Shown here piece by piece: positions 36,872-46,952 of a stretch of DNA of 64,000 bases; within the stretch, counting starts at the first letter, position 1; every line of letters starts with the position of its first letter. Below the pieces are notes generated by a model that saw only the letters and a program-made list of their open reading frames with translations, was not told the DNA's origin and searched no databases. The DNA is taken from NCBI GenBank assembly GCA_016784025.1, contig JADHVL010000015.1, forward strand, positions 1 to 64,000. Reading direction: 5' to 3'. Origin of the DNA: Fidelibacterota bacterium (lineage in GTDB: Bacteria; Fidelibacterota; UBA8477; JABMPR01). The position numbers and the translations under genes are program-made.

Positions 36872-37723
36872 ATGGAGTGGGTTTTATCAGTACGTGCTGA
36901 ATGGCTAACACCAATAATGAAAATTTTTACCTTCCTCGGTGATGAGGAATTTTTCCTGCTCTTTCTACCACTGGCATACTGGTTGTGGAGAAAGCGGGTC
37001 ATGGGTCGCGTAGGTATGGTGCTGCTTTTTACATTTGTTCTGAATGCAGTCATTAAAGGTATCTTTCAAGTACCCCGACCCGATGTAATTGAGCATCTCG
37101 TGCATGCAGATGATTGGTCATTTCCCAGCGGTCATTCTCAGGGAGCTATAGTATTATGGGGTTGGCTGGCTTATGAGCTCAAGGACAAGCGTGCTTACAT
37201 TGTTGCTGCCATTCTCATAGCTGGTGTTGGCTTCTCGAGGATATATCTTGGGGTTCATTACCCAACAGATGTTCTGGGCGGATTCCTGATTGGATTTACT
37301 ACTCTATTTGTCTATTCCTGGTTATTGAAATTATCACCTCCGGCTTGGATGCATCTCGGACCAACTCGCCAGAGTCTGATCATTTTTGTACTTCTCATGG
37401 GGTTGTTTATGCTTGTTCCTGAGCTGTCAGAGGTGGCCATCAAGGGTGGTGCGGCATTTATCGGTTTTATGACAGGTTATCTGCATGAGAAAAAATATCT
37501 AAATTGCAGCCTAAAACCTGGTATGAACCTGGTCATCTCCAAACTTGTCCTTGGTCTGGTAGGTATCGTTCTAGTCTGGATGGGTTTGAAACAGGTGTTC
37601 ATATCCATCGGTTACATAACAGACATGGCCATGTTTATTCGCTACACACTTCTGGGTGGCTGGATCAGTTTTGGAGCCCCTTATCTGTTCTGTCAGTTTG
37701 GTTGGAATTTAGAGAACAAATGA
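36872..37723 (+). CDS. PAP2-family membrane phosphatase
   Basis: 283 residues with six or more membrane helices and the full three-part phosphatase signature: KGIFQVPRP, PSGHSQGA and SRIYLGVHYPTDVLGG, giving the catalytic histidines and arginine facing the periplasm. Such enzymes dephosphorylate undecaprenyl pyrophosphate, phosphatidic acid or related lipids. The C-terminus has extra helices (LVISKLVLGLVGIVLVWMGL) beyond the core. AGGAGG is well placed before the ATG. Convergent with the endonuclease gene. Confidence 0.9.
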   Translation: MEWVLSVRAEWLTPIMKIFTFLGDEEFFLLFLPLAYWLWRKRVMGRVGMVLLFTFVLNAVIKGIFQVPRPDVIEHLVHADDWSFPSGHSQGAIVLWGWLAYELKDKRAYIVAAILIAGVGFSRIYLGVHYPTDVLGGFLIGFTTLFVYSWLLKLSPPAWMHLGPTRQSLIIFVLLMGLFMLVPELSEVAIKGGAAFIGFMTGYLHEKKYLNCSLKPGMNLVISKLVLGLVGIVLVWMGLKQVFISIGYITDMAMFIRYTLLGGWISFGAPYLFCQFGWNLENK

Positions 37724-37731
37724 TTGGGCAA

Positions 37732-39780
37732 TTATTTCAAATACGACACTTTTATTGTTTGACTTAATTTTCCCAGCTTGAGTTGTACAAAATATACCCC
37801 AGTAGCCACCTGAGTCCCTGAATGATTTAGGCCATCCCACTGGACGCTATGGTTGCCCTGTGGCGTTTCGCCCCATTTTAACTTGACGACCTCATGTCCC
37901 CTGAAATCAAATATTGTTAATTGAATATTTGCACTCTCATGTAATGCATAGCGGATCGTTGTACTTGGATTGAAGGGATTAGGATAGTTTTGTTGCAACA
38001 AAAATCCAGATGGAATAGCAGGTGCGTTATTCAAGCTGACTGGTTCACTCTCATAGTCATGTATCCCTGGAGTCAAGTAATTATGCAAATTACCTTGCTG
38101 GTTATCCAACGCATCAACGGCACCAATTGTCCACTCGGAAGGGTTAAAGCCATCTGTACCCGTAATAACATCTGCGTTTCTATAGGCATACGAATCAAGA
38201 TATTCCCATACGAGTCCCGTTCCGTCAACCCCCACATCACCGTAATAATCGAGTATCGTACCCGTGTCGTCTTTTAATTCATAGGTATCATCACCATTCC
38301 CAATAATGGGACCAAAGCCATAATCGAGATCGAAAATGACATATTCGGGCATAGATAATTCTGTAATAGTTGAGTTCCATTCAACTTCTGAAGTGTTTGT
38401 CAGAACAACTGATTTTCCAAATGGGAGGATAAATTCTGGGAAGGTATAATGAGTCTCGTCTGGCGTCGAACTACCCCCGCTGAAGCGGCTGACAGTATAC
38501 CCAGTCAAGGGAGAATCCTCGGTTCCAGTATTTGTAATTTCAACTATTTTTGGTTTACCGCCGGAATAAGGTCCATCAACTATTTCTGAAATAATGATAT
38601 TCCCCGTTCTTCCATCACCAGCAATTTCGTTGTCCAGAATGACAAGTTGAAATAATGATGGATTTCCTATAGTCGTGTTATTCCCACCACTTACATTCGA
38701 TAGTTCAAATAGGAGTGTATCTGGTCCATCTATCTCTGTGTCATCAAGTACTAGAAACGAAAAGGATTGCTGTTCGTAGGACCCAGCAGGAAACGTCAAG
38801 GTTTGAGGTGTGGTCATTTCATAATCGATCCCAGGTATCGCATTCGTGTATTGTAGGTCTACATCAACGGATGTCGCAGAAATCGAATCAGGATAATCGA
38901 TGGTCACATCTACATTAAATGTTCCGTTATCCTCGTAAACAGCAGTTGCTGAGACATCGAAACTGACAACGGTTTCTCCATTCCAGAGTAGGTTTACATA
39001 TTCAGGATGGTCTATAAAGGGATTCCTGTTTCCTTGATATCCATAAATGACATTATTTCGATTTTGCTCAAATTCGTCAACAGGATCAATAGAATGCCAG
39101 GCTAGCAAGGTGGACAATTTTGCAAATACAGGCTCATTTGTGTATCGGTCATTTGGGAAATAATTGATTAGTTCAAGATCAGGTTCAGAATCTACACCTT
39201 CGTAACGTGTTGCCATATAAAACATCATACGGGCGACATCGCCAACAACCTCAGCGCGTGGTTGCCACACCCATTCTTGATCCGTGCTGGTAAAAGATCC
39301 CGTTGTATCACCGTCATCAATGTATGGGATTGAACAATAGTCAAACCAACGATTGTTCCGCGCAGAGTTAACGGTAATATCAGCAGGTCGCAAGTGATGG
39401 ACATCTGTAGCGGCTACATCATCCTCAGAGCCAAAACCAGTGTAATAAATGCCCCTTGATTTCGCCCAAACATGTTCTCGACTCCAACCATTTTCATTGT
39501 TGTATTCTTGAGCTGCGTTGACTGACCATCCTGTATAGAGCAGGATGACATTATCGGGATTATTTGGGTCTTTGTCAGTTTCCTTGAGTATGTCCCAACA
39601 GTCCGTTTGAAAATCTGTATATGGAAAGCTCGTATGTCCGCTGATAATACTGTTTAAGGCAGCCTTTAAGCTTGGGCCATTTAATCCTTCTGCCGGAGTG
39701 TAATAACCATCAGGAATCTGAGAAAAACCTATTGAGGTGAGAAGAAGCAGTGCGATTACATTTGGTTTTAGAAATCTCAT
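37732..39780 (-). CDS. Secreted endonuclease I with Calx-beta, lamin-tail and sorting domains
   Basis: 682 residues from ATG 39780 (AAAGGTG 9 nt upstream; a frame to 39870 adds an unlikely leader). Signal peptide KPNVIALLLLTSIGFS, then an endonuclease I domain (about 22-265) with the beta-beta-alpha-metal motif NGWSREHVWAKSRG and ATDVHHLRPADITVNSARNN. Next a Calx-beta-type domain (about 275-385, ending DDTEIDGPDTLLFEL), a lamin-tail domain (about 400-545, GNIIISEIVDGPYSGG ... IVEITNTG), and a C-terminal FlgD-like sorting module (NYPNPFNPSTTIRYALHES ... GVYFVQLKLG). A nonspecific secreted nuclease exported through a type IX-like route is the best reading. Confidence 0.88.
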   Translation of the reverse strand: MRFLKPNVIALLLLTSIGFSQIPDGYYTPAEGLNGPSLKAALNSIISGHTSFPYTDFQTDCWDILKETDKDPNNPDNVILLYTGWSVNAAQEYNNENGWSREHVWAKSRGIYYTGFGSEDDVAATDVHHLRPADITVNSARNNRWFDYCSIPYIDDGDTTGSFTSTDQEWVWQPRAEVVGDVARMMFYMATRYEGVDSEPDLELINYFPNDRYTNEPVFAKLSTLLAWHSIDPVDEFEQNRNNVIYGYQGNRNPFIDHPEYVNLLWNGETVVSFDVSATAVYEDNGTFNVDVTIDYPDSISATSVDVDLQYTNAIPGIDYEMTTPQTLTFPAGSYEQQSFSFLVLDDTEIDGPDTLLFELSNVSGGNNTTIGNPSLFQLVILDNEIAGDGRTGNIIISEIVDGPYSGGKPKIVEITNTGTEDSPLTGYTVSRFSGGSSTPDETHYTFPEFILPFGKSVVLTNTSEVEWNSTITELSMPEYVIFDLDYGFGPIIGNGDDTYELKDDTGTILDYYGDVGVDGTGLVWEYLDSYAYRNADVITGTDGFNPSEWTIGAVDALDNQQGNLHNYLTPGIHDYESEPVSLNNAPAIPSGFLLQQNYPNPFNPSTTIRYALHESANIQLTIFDFRGHEVVKLKWGETPQGNHSVQWDGLNHSGTQVATGVYFVQLKLGKLSQTIKVSYLK

Positions 39781-39967
39781 AGATGAACACCTTTCATAAA
39801 TTGGCAGTCTCTGGCAAAATACCGGAACTCTGATCTTTAAGGTAATTCCAGACCCGCGCAGAGAAAGCAAAACAAACCATTACATAGTGGAAAAGATAGA
39901 TTCGTTACTGTGTTGCGATTATATACTCACTTTTGATCCCTGGTCAGCCCGAATATGAGGAGTGTTC

Positions 39968-42900
39968 CTAATCATCAAAGTTTGGGTGAATGGGAAACTC
40001 GATGACAAAATGGGCACCGGGTGCGTCTTTTAGATTGACGGTCCCCATGAGCTGTTGCTCAGACAAAATTTTAAGTAGATATAAGCCCAGCGAATGAATT
40101 GAATCCCAGACCACGGGTTTTTGAAGACCGATCCCGTTATCAATGACTTCCAGGCGTAGACAGTCATCTTCATATTCGGTAAATTGTATGGTGATGAGTT
40201 TGCCCTGCTTGGCAGGGTCGGGGAAGGCATACTTCAATGCGTTGGTCACCATTTCATTGATCATCAATCCACAGGGTACAGCGATATCTACGGGCAAACT
40301 TATCTCCGGTATCTTTGTCCTGATCTCAATAGGTGCAGCTTGTCTACCAAAAGCAGCATGGAGAGTATCGGTTAGATCCTGGATGTAGGTGGATATGTCA
40401 ATATTATCGAATTCAGGTGACCGATAGAGTGCATCGTGCACCAGGGCCATAGAATTGACTCGATTTTTTATGTCATCGAGAGTTTGAAGTGTTTTATCGT
40501 TTTCAGTACCGGCCTTTTGCAATCCCAGCAGACTGGCAACAAGCTGCAGATTGTTTTTTACACGATGATGGACCTCCTTAAGTAGTATATCTTTTTCGAG
40601 AATAGATTTTTCCAGAAGACTTCTCTGGCGGACGATTTCTGTAACGTCTTCAAGAGATATCATGACCTGATTCGTCATTCCAACTATGTTTTTGAGAGGA
40701 TAAAGGAGCATTTGAACCACCTTCGTACTTCCATTATCAGCTATGAATTTAACTTCAGGAATTTCTATGATGTTGCCCTCTACAGCTTTTCTGAAGCTTA
40801 TACCCAAAGACAACTTGTTTGCCAGCTCGTCTTCTTCCACATGATAATCCTTGATAATATCCTCAGGACTATCAGCTCCCCAAAGTTCTACCCAACCAGA
40901 ATTAAGATGTGTGATGTTTCCTTCAGAATTGTGGATAGCCATGGGAATAGGGGACTGGGCGATTACGGCGCGAAAATAATTTGCTCTTTCACTGGCCTTT
41001 ACGTGAGCTTTACGACGAGATTCAATTTGAGCATTGAGCTGTATGTTGTGTTTTTCCAGTTCCAATCCATGTTTAACTAGAAAATTAGTACGCAGGCGAA
41101 AGGCTACCACGATAATGAGAATGAGTAAAAATATACTGCTGGAAATAAACCACCATGTTTCATAGAATTCCGGATGGATAATCAGATGAAGAGAAGGACC
41201 ATTGTTATTCCAAACCAAATCATTGTTACTGCCCTTGAGATGAAAAGTATAATTCCCAGGGGGTAGATTGGAAAAAGTTACTTCTCTTTGAGTACCAAGT
41301 TGCCTCCACTGTTCATCAAAACCTTCCATAAAATATGCATATTTATTGCTGCTAGGATGGTAATAGTCCAGGCTGGCAAAGCTCAGACTGAAAAATAAAT
41401 CATCTGGATACAACTCCAACTGGGGGGTGGTGGTGATAGATTTTTCTAAGACGACTCGATCTTTGAATTTTTGGTTGATACCTATGGGTACATTCATGAT
41501 AGATAATTCTGTAAACCTCACAGGTGGAATATGACGATTATCATGAATCTGATTCGGGTGGAAATAAGTGATTCCCCTGACACCACCAAAATATAGCCAC
41601 CCATTATCAAGTTGGCACCCTGCCGGGTTGAACTCTTTGCTTAATACGCCATCAGCAGTACCATATGTTTTAAGTATTTTTTTCTTAGGATGATATTGTG
41701 CCAGACCATTATTAGTGCTCATCCACAACCATCCATGGGTGTCCTGGAAAATGCTGTAAACCGCACTACTTGGTAATCCATCTTCAGTAGAATAGTTCTC
41801 GAAGGTACCATTGCGTGGATTAAAACGGCTTATCCCACCACCGTAGGTCCCCAACCATAGATATCCATCCTCATCCTCAAAGAAACACATCACATCATTA
41901 TTTGGTAATGTAGTCGGGTTACCTGGGGAGGCTTTAAATTGTTTTAGCGTTTCGGTATTACGATCAAATCCGATCAATCCTTCGTTTTCGGCTCCAATCC
42001 ATAATCTTCCTCGAGAATCTTCGAACATGACGTAATATGCAATGTTACCAAGATTTATCTCATCAGTTCCAAATGTTTGAAAGGTTTCAAATTCCATGCT
42101 TTTTGGATCAAGACGAAAAAGACCTTCATTCCAGCTACCCAACCAGATACTTCCCTCACTATCCTCAAGCATGGATAACAAGTACTCACTTTGAAGGCCT
42201 TTAGGATTGCCGATATCGGGTTCAATATGTATGAAAGCATCGGAATTCTTTCTCAGGAGATCAAGACTGGTACTTGCACTAATAACCCAAAGATTGTCAT
42301 GTTGATCTACCAGGATATCCTGAATTCCGTTGTCACTAATACTTCCCGGGTCATCTGGATCGTGTTGATACTTTTTAAATGTATTTGTGTTGGTGTTATA
42401 ATAGGTGAGACCAGTTGACCAGGTAGCAATCCAGAGGTTCCCCTGGCTGTCGTTTTCAATTTGAAGTATGCGATTGTCATGCAAGCCCTCAGGATTAAGG
42501 GGATCGTAACTCAGAGCATGGAATTTTTTTCTATTGCGAACGTATTTACCAACTCCGCCAACTGATGTCCCTACCCAGATAATATCCCCATCATCATAAA
42601 ATGATTGGATTGCATCATCATTTAAAGCGGTTTCATCGTAGACCTTTTTGCCGATAATTTCTATGAGTTTGCCATTTAAATCCAGGATCAGAATGCCTTT
42701 GGAATCTGTGCCAACCCATATGCGATCATCTCCAGTTTGTACCATACTGCTTACGCTGGTTTCGGGATAGTCGGGGTTGATAGTAGAAGTATACCCGTGG
42801 TGAATGAAACTATCGGTTTCAGGGTCATAACAATCCAGACCGCCCCAGGTTGTTCCCACCCAAATTCGATAATTTTCGCCATCAAAGGTTTCATAGATAT

Positions 42901-43594
42901 AATTTACGTTGTTGTCAAAAAGAGATGATGGATCATCCTTATTGTAACGGTAGGTTCTCATGGCATAGGTTTTCAAGTCCAGAACATTCACTCCATTCCG
43001 CGTTGAAATCCAAAGCTGGTTCTCATGATCCTCAAAAAGACCATAGATCACGCGATCTGCAAGCGTATCTGCATTTGTAATAAGGGTCTCTACGGGTATA
43101 GATATCCCCGTTTCGGGATTGAATCGGAATAGGCCACCCCCTGAAGTACCTATCCAGATATAACCTTCACTATCTTCTTGCAATCCCCAAATTGTTCCAT
43201 CACCTAGTGAAAGACTGTCATTGGGATCGTGGGGGTAGTGAACAAATGATTCAGTCTCATCTATATACTTATTCAAACCTGAAACGTAGGTGCCTATCCA
43301 TAGATTGCCCTTACTGTCCAGGAGACTTGAATAGATAGAATTTGAATTGATGGATGATGAATCCATGGGGTCGTGTCGGAATTTCTTGAAGGTGACCCCA
43401 TCATAGCGGTTTAAACCGTCTTCGGTACCAAACCACATAAAGCCATTTATATCCTGGGCGATTGTCATCACACTATTTTGAGAGAGACCCTGGTTAATAT
43501 CAATGGTTTCAAATTGATAGGAGTGATGGTCATTCGCCATGGTGAAACTGACCAGGAAAAGAAGCACAAGGATTGATTGAGATATTTTCTTCAT
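39968..43594 (-). CDS. Two-component propeller sensor histidine kinase
   Basis: 1208 residues. After a signal peptide come 14 Reg_prop repeats (G-x-(L/I)-W-(I/V)-G-T form, e.g. GFMWFGTEDGLNRYDG, GYIWIGTSGGGLFRF, GYLWLGTYGGGISRF), enough for two seven-bladed propellers in the periplasm. A Y_Y_Y domain (YAYFMEGFDEQW ... LPPGNYTFHLKG) leads to one membrane helix (about 813-833), then a cytoplasmic PAS domain and a HisKA_2-type kinase with H1009/H1010 in EVHHRVKNNLQ and a HATPase domain (NEMVTNALKYAF). It lacks the AraC/receiver part of Bacteroides hybrid systems, so a separate regulator is needed. Such sensors often detect glycan breakdown products; GH97/GH20 genes are in the window but not adjacent. 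Confidence 0.92.
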   Translation of the reverse strand: MKKISQSILVLLFLVSFTMANDHHSYQFETIDINQGLSQNSVMTIAQDINGFMWFGTEDGLNRYDGVTFKKFRHDPMDSSSINSNSIYSSLLDSKGNLWIGTYVSGLNKYIDETESFVHYPHDPNDSLSLGDGTIWGLQEDSEGYIWIGTSGGGLFRFNPETGISIPVETLITNADTLADRVIYGLFEDHENQLWISTRNGVNVLDLKTYAMRTYRYNKDDPSSLFDNNVNYIYETFDGENYRIWVGTTWGGLDCYDPETDSFIHHGYTSTINPDYPETSVSSMVQTGDDRIWVGTDSKGILILDLNGKLIEIIGKKVYDETALNDDAIQSFYDDGDIIWVGTSVGGVGKYVRNRKKFHALSYDPLNPEGLHDNRILQIENDSQGNLWIATWSTGLTYYNTNTNTFKKYQHDPDDPGSISDNGIQDILVDQHDNLWVISASTSLDLLRKNSDAFIHIEPDIGNPKGLQSEYLLSMLEDSEGSIWLGSWNEGLFRLDPKSMEFETFQTFGTDEINLGNIAYYVMFEDSRGRLWIGAENEGLIGFDRNTETLKQFKASPGNPTTLPNNDVMCFFEDEDGYLWLGTYGGGISRFNPRNGTFENYSTEDGLPSSAVYSIFQDTHGWLWMSTNNGLAQYHPKKKILKTYGTADGVLSKEFNPAGCQLDNGWLYFGGVRGITYFHPNQIHDNRHIPPVRFTELSIMNVPIGINQKFKDRVVLEKSITTTPQLELYPDDLFFSLSFASLDYYHPSSNKYAYFMEGFDEQWRQLGTQREVTFSNLPPGNYTFHLKGSNNDLVWNNNGPSLHLIIHPEFYETWWFISSSIFLLILIIVVAFRLRTNFLVKHGLELEKHNIQLNAQIESRRKAHVKASERANYFRAVIAQSPIPMAIHNSEGNITHLNSGWVELWGADSPEDIIKDYHVEEDELANKLSLGISFRKAVEGNIIEIPEVKFIADNGSTKVVQMLLYPLKNIVGMTNQVMISLEDVTEIVRQRSLLEKSILEKDILLKEVHHRVKNNLQLVASLLGLQKAGTENDKTLQTLDDIKNRVNSMALVHDALYRSPEFDNIDISTYIQDLTDTLHAAFGRQAAPIEIRTKIPEISLPVDIAVPCGLMINEMVTNALKYAFPDPAKQGKLITIQFTEYEDDCLRLEVIDNGIGLQKPVVWDSIHSLGLYLLKILSEQQLMGTVNLKDAPGAHFVIEFPIHPNFDD

Positions 43595-43827
43595 AAGCTT
43601 TTCCTGACGGTTCTTGCGTTTATGACGCTAACAAATATTCAGAGAAAAAAATCAAATATTTTTGAGTAAAGATAAGTCAAGAAATATAGTGTGAATCCAA
43701 AGACCTACAAAGGGTAGAAACGATATCTGGAAGGTTTCAAGAAGACCAGCTTAGGCCAGTATTTTGGGTTGATCTTTTGGCAGTGTATGCAGTCGAGTTA
43801 TTGAGTGGCCTACTGGGTTGTGCTACA

Positions 43828-44589
43828 TTATTTATCGGAAAAAAATACGTCCCAGTTTTTCAAGGTATCCTCAGAGGCGTGTTGGCTCGCGTCCTTTTTA
43901 TTGCGTCCCTCCCCAAATCCTACGACAGCGCCATCGATGATAACCTGGATCATATAAAGTGGATCATGGTCTGGTCCAGTCGTTTTAGTCACCTCAAAAG
44001 CAGGATTACTCATCTTCAAGCGTTGGCATTTTTCAGCTAACTGACCTTTATAGTTAAAGGACTGTAATTCAGCAGCATAATCAGCCTTGCCAGCGATCAC
44101 ATGTTTTTTGACCCAGATGGCAGCCGGTTCATACCCACCATCCATATAGATGGCAGCTATGAGCGATTCAATAACGTCAGCCATGATGGAATCATTGTCT
44201 CGTTGACCTCCACGACGGCTAGAGTCACTGAGAAGAATCCATTTTCCCAGATCCAGACGAAGCGCACATTCCGAGAGATAGTTCCCATTTACCAGAATGG
44301 TTCGATATTTAGTAAGGGTTCCCTCATTAAGATGAAGGTGTGTTTTGAACAGATAATCTGACACAACCAGTTGGAGAACTGCATCCCCGAGGAACTCAAG
44401 ACGCTCATATGAGTAACGAATATTGTTCTGGCTGGCAAATGAACTGTGGGTTAAAGCACGCTCCAGTAAATGAGGTTGGGCAAATGAATAGCCCAGGGCT
44501 TTTTCAATTGCAGAAAGATTTTTTGCAAAGTGGTCAGAGACCACCGGCTTCGAATCATCTTTCCTGAAGAGTTTCCCCAAAATCCTCAT
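43828..44589 (-). CDS. rnc: Ribonuclease III
   Basis: 253 residues. RNase III domain with signature YERLEFLGDAVLQLVVSDYL, second acidic patch in ADVIESLIAAIYMDGG, followed by a double-stranded RNA-binding domain (NYKGQLAEKCQ ... VGFGEGRNKKDASQHASEDTL). The start at 44589 (MRILGKLFRKDD) is preferred; an upstream in-frame ATG at 44646 lies inside fabF. Last gene of the lipid-synthesis operon, 10 nt after fabF, a common location for rnc. It processes rRNA precursors and other duplex RNA. Confidence 0.95.
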   Translation of the reverse strand: MRILGKLFRKDDSKPVVSDHFAKNLSAIEKALGYSFAQPHLLERALTHSSFASQNNIRYSYERLEFLGDAVLQLVVSDYLFKTHLHLNEGTLTKYRTILVNGNYLSECALRLDLGKWILLSDSSRRGGQRDNDSIMADVIESLIAAIYMDGGYEPAAIWVKKHVIAGKADYAAELQSFNYKGQLAEKCQRLKMSNPAFEVTKTTGPDHDPLYMIQVIIDGAVVGFGEGRNKKDASQHASEDTLKNWDVFFSDK

Positions 44590-44599
44590 AAGTGTTTGA

Positions 44600-45841
44600 T
44601 TAGGCCTTATATTCCTTAACCGCCAACACGGCATTGTGACCACCAAAACCGAAAGAATTACTAATTCCCGCTCTCACCTCACGTTGAACGGATACACCAG
44701 GTGTATAGTTCAAATCGCATTCATCACAGGGATTCTCGTGGTGAATAGTAGGAGCAATTGTGTTGGTCATAACTGTTTGTACAAGAGCCGCCAGTTCAAT
44801 TCCACCTGAAGCACCGAGGAGGTGACCCGTCATGGATTTTGTTGAACTTACTGAAAGCTTATAGGCATGATCGCCAAAGACATTTTTAATAGCAATGGAC
44901 TCGTTTTTATCATTGGCTGGTGTGGAAGTGCCATGGGCATTTATATAATCAATATCCGTGGGATTAAGATCGCCATCTGATAGTGCCATTTTCATGGCGC
45001 GATTGGCACCTTCACCACCTGAAGCAGGGCTGGTGATATGGTAAGCATCTGCAGTCATTCCAAAACCAGACAACTCAGCAAGGATGTTAGCACCCCTGGC
45101 CTGAGCATGTTCAAGACTTTCCAGAACAAAGACACCGGCTCCTTCGCCCATAACAAAGCCATCTCGTGCTTTATCAAAGGGTCTGCTGGCAGAATCTGGA
45201 TCAGGATTAAATGTGAGGGCTTTCATGTTGGCAAAACCAGCAAAGCCCATATGGGTAAGGGCAGCATCGGAACCACCACAAACCATGACATCTGCATCAC
45301 CATAACGGATGGCCCGCATGCCAAGCCCAACTGCATGAGCAGCTGTGGCGCAAGCTGAGTTTACTGAAAAGTTTGGTCCTTTGAGTCCCCAGATAATTGA
45401 AACATATCCTGCAGCAATATCTGGAATCATCATGGGAATAAAGAAGGGGCTGACCCGTCGATGTCCACGTTTAATTAGCATGGCATGTTGTTCTTCAAAA
45501 GTGTACAGACCACCAACACCACTTCCGATGATGACACCCATTCGTGTAGGATCTTCATTAGCAGTATCCAGACCACTTTGTGCAATAGCAGCCCTGGCTG
45601 AATGCACAGAATAGCGAGTAAAGGGATCCATACGACGTGCTTCTTTAAAATCAACTACATCATCTATGTGAAGTTCGTCTTTTGCAGTGGCTGCTACAGT
45701 AGCATTGTAACCTTCATCCACCAACCAATCCTGGGTGGTTACTCCATTCGTTCCTGCAACCAGATTGTTCCAGAATTTATCGATTTCATTCCCCAACGGT
45801 GAAACGATCCCCATTCCGGTAATAACAACACGCTTTTTCAT
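44600..45841 (-). CDS. fabF: 3-oxoacyl-ACP synthase II
   Basis: 413 residues, the usual length. Catalytic triad: C164 in NSACATAAHAVG, histidines in NAHGTSTPANDK and STKSMTGHLLGASGG. It elongates acyl-ACP with malonyl-ACP. TTATAAGGGAG precedes the ATG. Separated from acpP by a strong hairpin/T-run, so its expression may be lower than that of acpP. Confidence 0.97.
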   Translation of the reverse strand: MKKRVVITGMGIVSPLGNEIDKFWNNLVAGTNGVTTQDWLVDEGYNATVAATAKDELHIDDVVDFKEARRMDPFTRYSVHSARAAIAQSGLDTANEDPTRMGVIIGSGVGGLYTFEEQHAMLIKRGHRRVSPFFIPMMIPDIAAGYVSIIWGLKGPNFSVNSACATAAHAVGLGMRAIRYGDADVMVCGGSDAALTHMGFAGFANMKALTFNPDPDSASRPFDKARDGFVMGEGAGVFVLESLEHAQARGANILAELSGFGMTADAYHITSPASGGEGANRAMKMALSDGDLNPTDIDYINAHGTSTPANDKNESIAIKNVFGDHAYKLSVSSTKSMTGHLLGASGGIELAALVQTVMTNTIAPTIHHENPCDECDLNYTPGVSVQREVRAGISNSFGFGGHNAVLAVKEYKA

Positions 45842-45854
45842 GGTACTCCCTTAT

Positions 45855-45913
45855 AAAAAAACTGGATTCACTGTAAAGCCGGGATTCAACCCCAGACCCC
45901 TCAGTGAACCCAG
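45855..45913 (-). terminator. Intrinsic terminator/attenuator between acpP and fabF
   Basis: On the minus strand CTGGGTTCACTG pairs over 12 bp (one G-T) with CAGTGAATCCAG; a small GGG/CCC hairpin sits in the loop and seven T follow directly. Placed between acpP and fabF, it would stop part of the transcription and give more ACP than FabF/RNase III. Confidence 0.8.
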
Positions 45914-45941
45914 CTTTATTTCAGAATATTTTGACTACAGC

Positions 45942-46175
45942 TTATCCAAGCTTACTGTCAACGTACTGAACGGCCTTCCCAACAGTTGTGATGGTCTCAG
46001 CATCTTCATCGGGAATTTCAATATCGAAAACTTCTTCGAACTGCATAATGAGTTCAACAGTATCTAGTGAGTCTGCACCCAGATCATCAATAAATGAAGC
46101 ATCCTCAGTGATCTTTGCAGCATCAACACCTAATTTCTCGACAATAACGTCTCGTACTTTTTCAAAGGTTGACAT
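45942..46175 (-). CDS. acpP: Acyl carrier protein
   Basis: 77 residues, highly acidic, with the phosphopantetheine attachment S36 in [19 protein letters not shown]. Carries growing acyl chains in fatty-acid synthesis. AGGAGG is located before the ATG. Lies 27 nt after fabG, and is followed by a terminator-like hairpin. Confidence 0.98.
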   Translation of the reverse strand: MSTFEKVRDVIVEKLGVDAAKITEDASFIDDLGADSLDTVELIMQFEEVFDIEIPDEDAETITTVGKAVQYVDSKLG

Positions 46176-46202
46176 ATAATTCTTTCCTCCTAACGTTCAA
46201 TT

Positions 46203-46952
46203 CTATCCTTGCATGACCAGGCCGCCATCAACATTGAAGACCTGACCTGTGATATATCCAGCTTGCTCGGAACCCAAAAAAGCTACCAGATTGGCAACAT
46301 CTTGAGGTTCTCCAATACGACCCAGTGGGATCTGTGCGAACATTTTTTCCTTGGCATCGTCTGTGATCGATTCTGTCATATCGGTGGCAATATAACCAGG
46401 TGCAACGGCATTCACAGTGATTCCTCTTGACCCAACTTCCTTAGCCAGAGACTTGGTAAACCCAATAATACCAGCCTTTGAAGCTGCATAATTGGCTTGT
46501 CCAGCATTACCCATTTGTCCAACTACAGAAGTAATATTTATAATGCGACCCCCTCGCAATTTCAAAAAATTTCTTAATAAAGCCTGAGACATATTGAAGA
46601 CACTTTTAAGATTGATATTCATGATATCATCCCATTGCTCTTCCTTCATACGCATCATGAGATTGTCTCGAGTAATTCCAGCATTGTTAATTAATACATC
46701 TACTTGGCCAAAGGCTTCCAAAGCAGCCGCACTCAAAGCTTTACAATCATCCATGGATGAAACATCAGCAGCAACACCCAAACACGTATATCCCTGAGCT
46801 TCAAATTCTTCCTGAACTTGTTGACAATCCTCAGCTTTACGACTGCTGACTACTACTTTTGCTCCTAGTTCGGCTAAGGCCAGGGCTATCTGGTGGCCAA
46901 TACCTCTGGTTGATCCTGTGACGACGACTACTTTTCCCTGATAATCGATCAT
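46203..46952 (-). CDS. fabG: 3-oxoacyl-ACP reductase
   Basis: 249-residue short-chain dehydrogenase. Cofactor motif TGSTRGIGHQ, NNAGITRD, catalytic serine in NITSVVGQMG and YAASKAG with the Tyr/Lys pair; VNAVAPGYIATDMT is typical of FabG. NADPH-dependent reduction of 3-oxoacyl-ACP. Start overlaps the end of fabD by 4 nt (ATGA). Confidence 0.96.
   Translation of the reverse strand: MIDYQGKVVVVTGSTRGIGHQIALALAELGAKVVVSSRKAEDCQQVQEEFEAQGYTCLGVAADVSSMDDCKALSAAALEAFGQVDVLINNAGITRDNLMMRMKEEQWDDIMNINLKSVFNMSQALLRNFLKLRGGRIINITSVVGQMGNAGQANYAASKAGIIGFTKSLAKEVGSRGITVNAVAPGYIATDMTESITDDAKEKMFAQIPLGRIGEPQDVANLVAFLGSEQAGYITGQVFNVDGGLVMQG

Noticed and set aside
43777-44040. Plus-strand open frame of 87 codons opposite rnc
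   Set aside because: Lies opposite the well-supported RNase III gene, with no domain pattern or ribosome site; a shadow frame.
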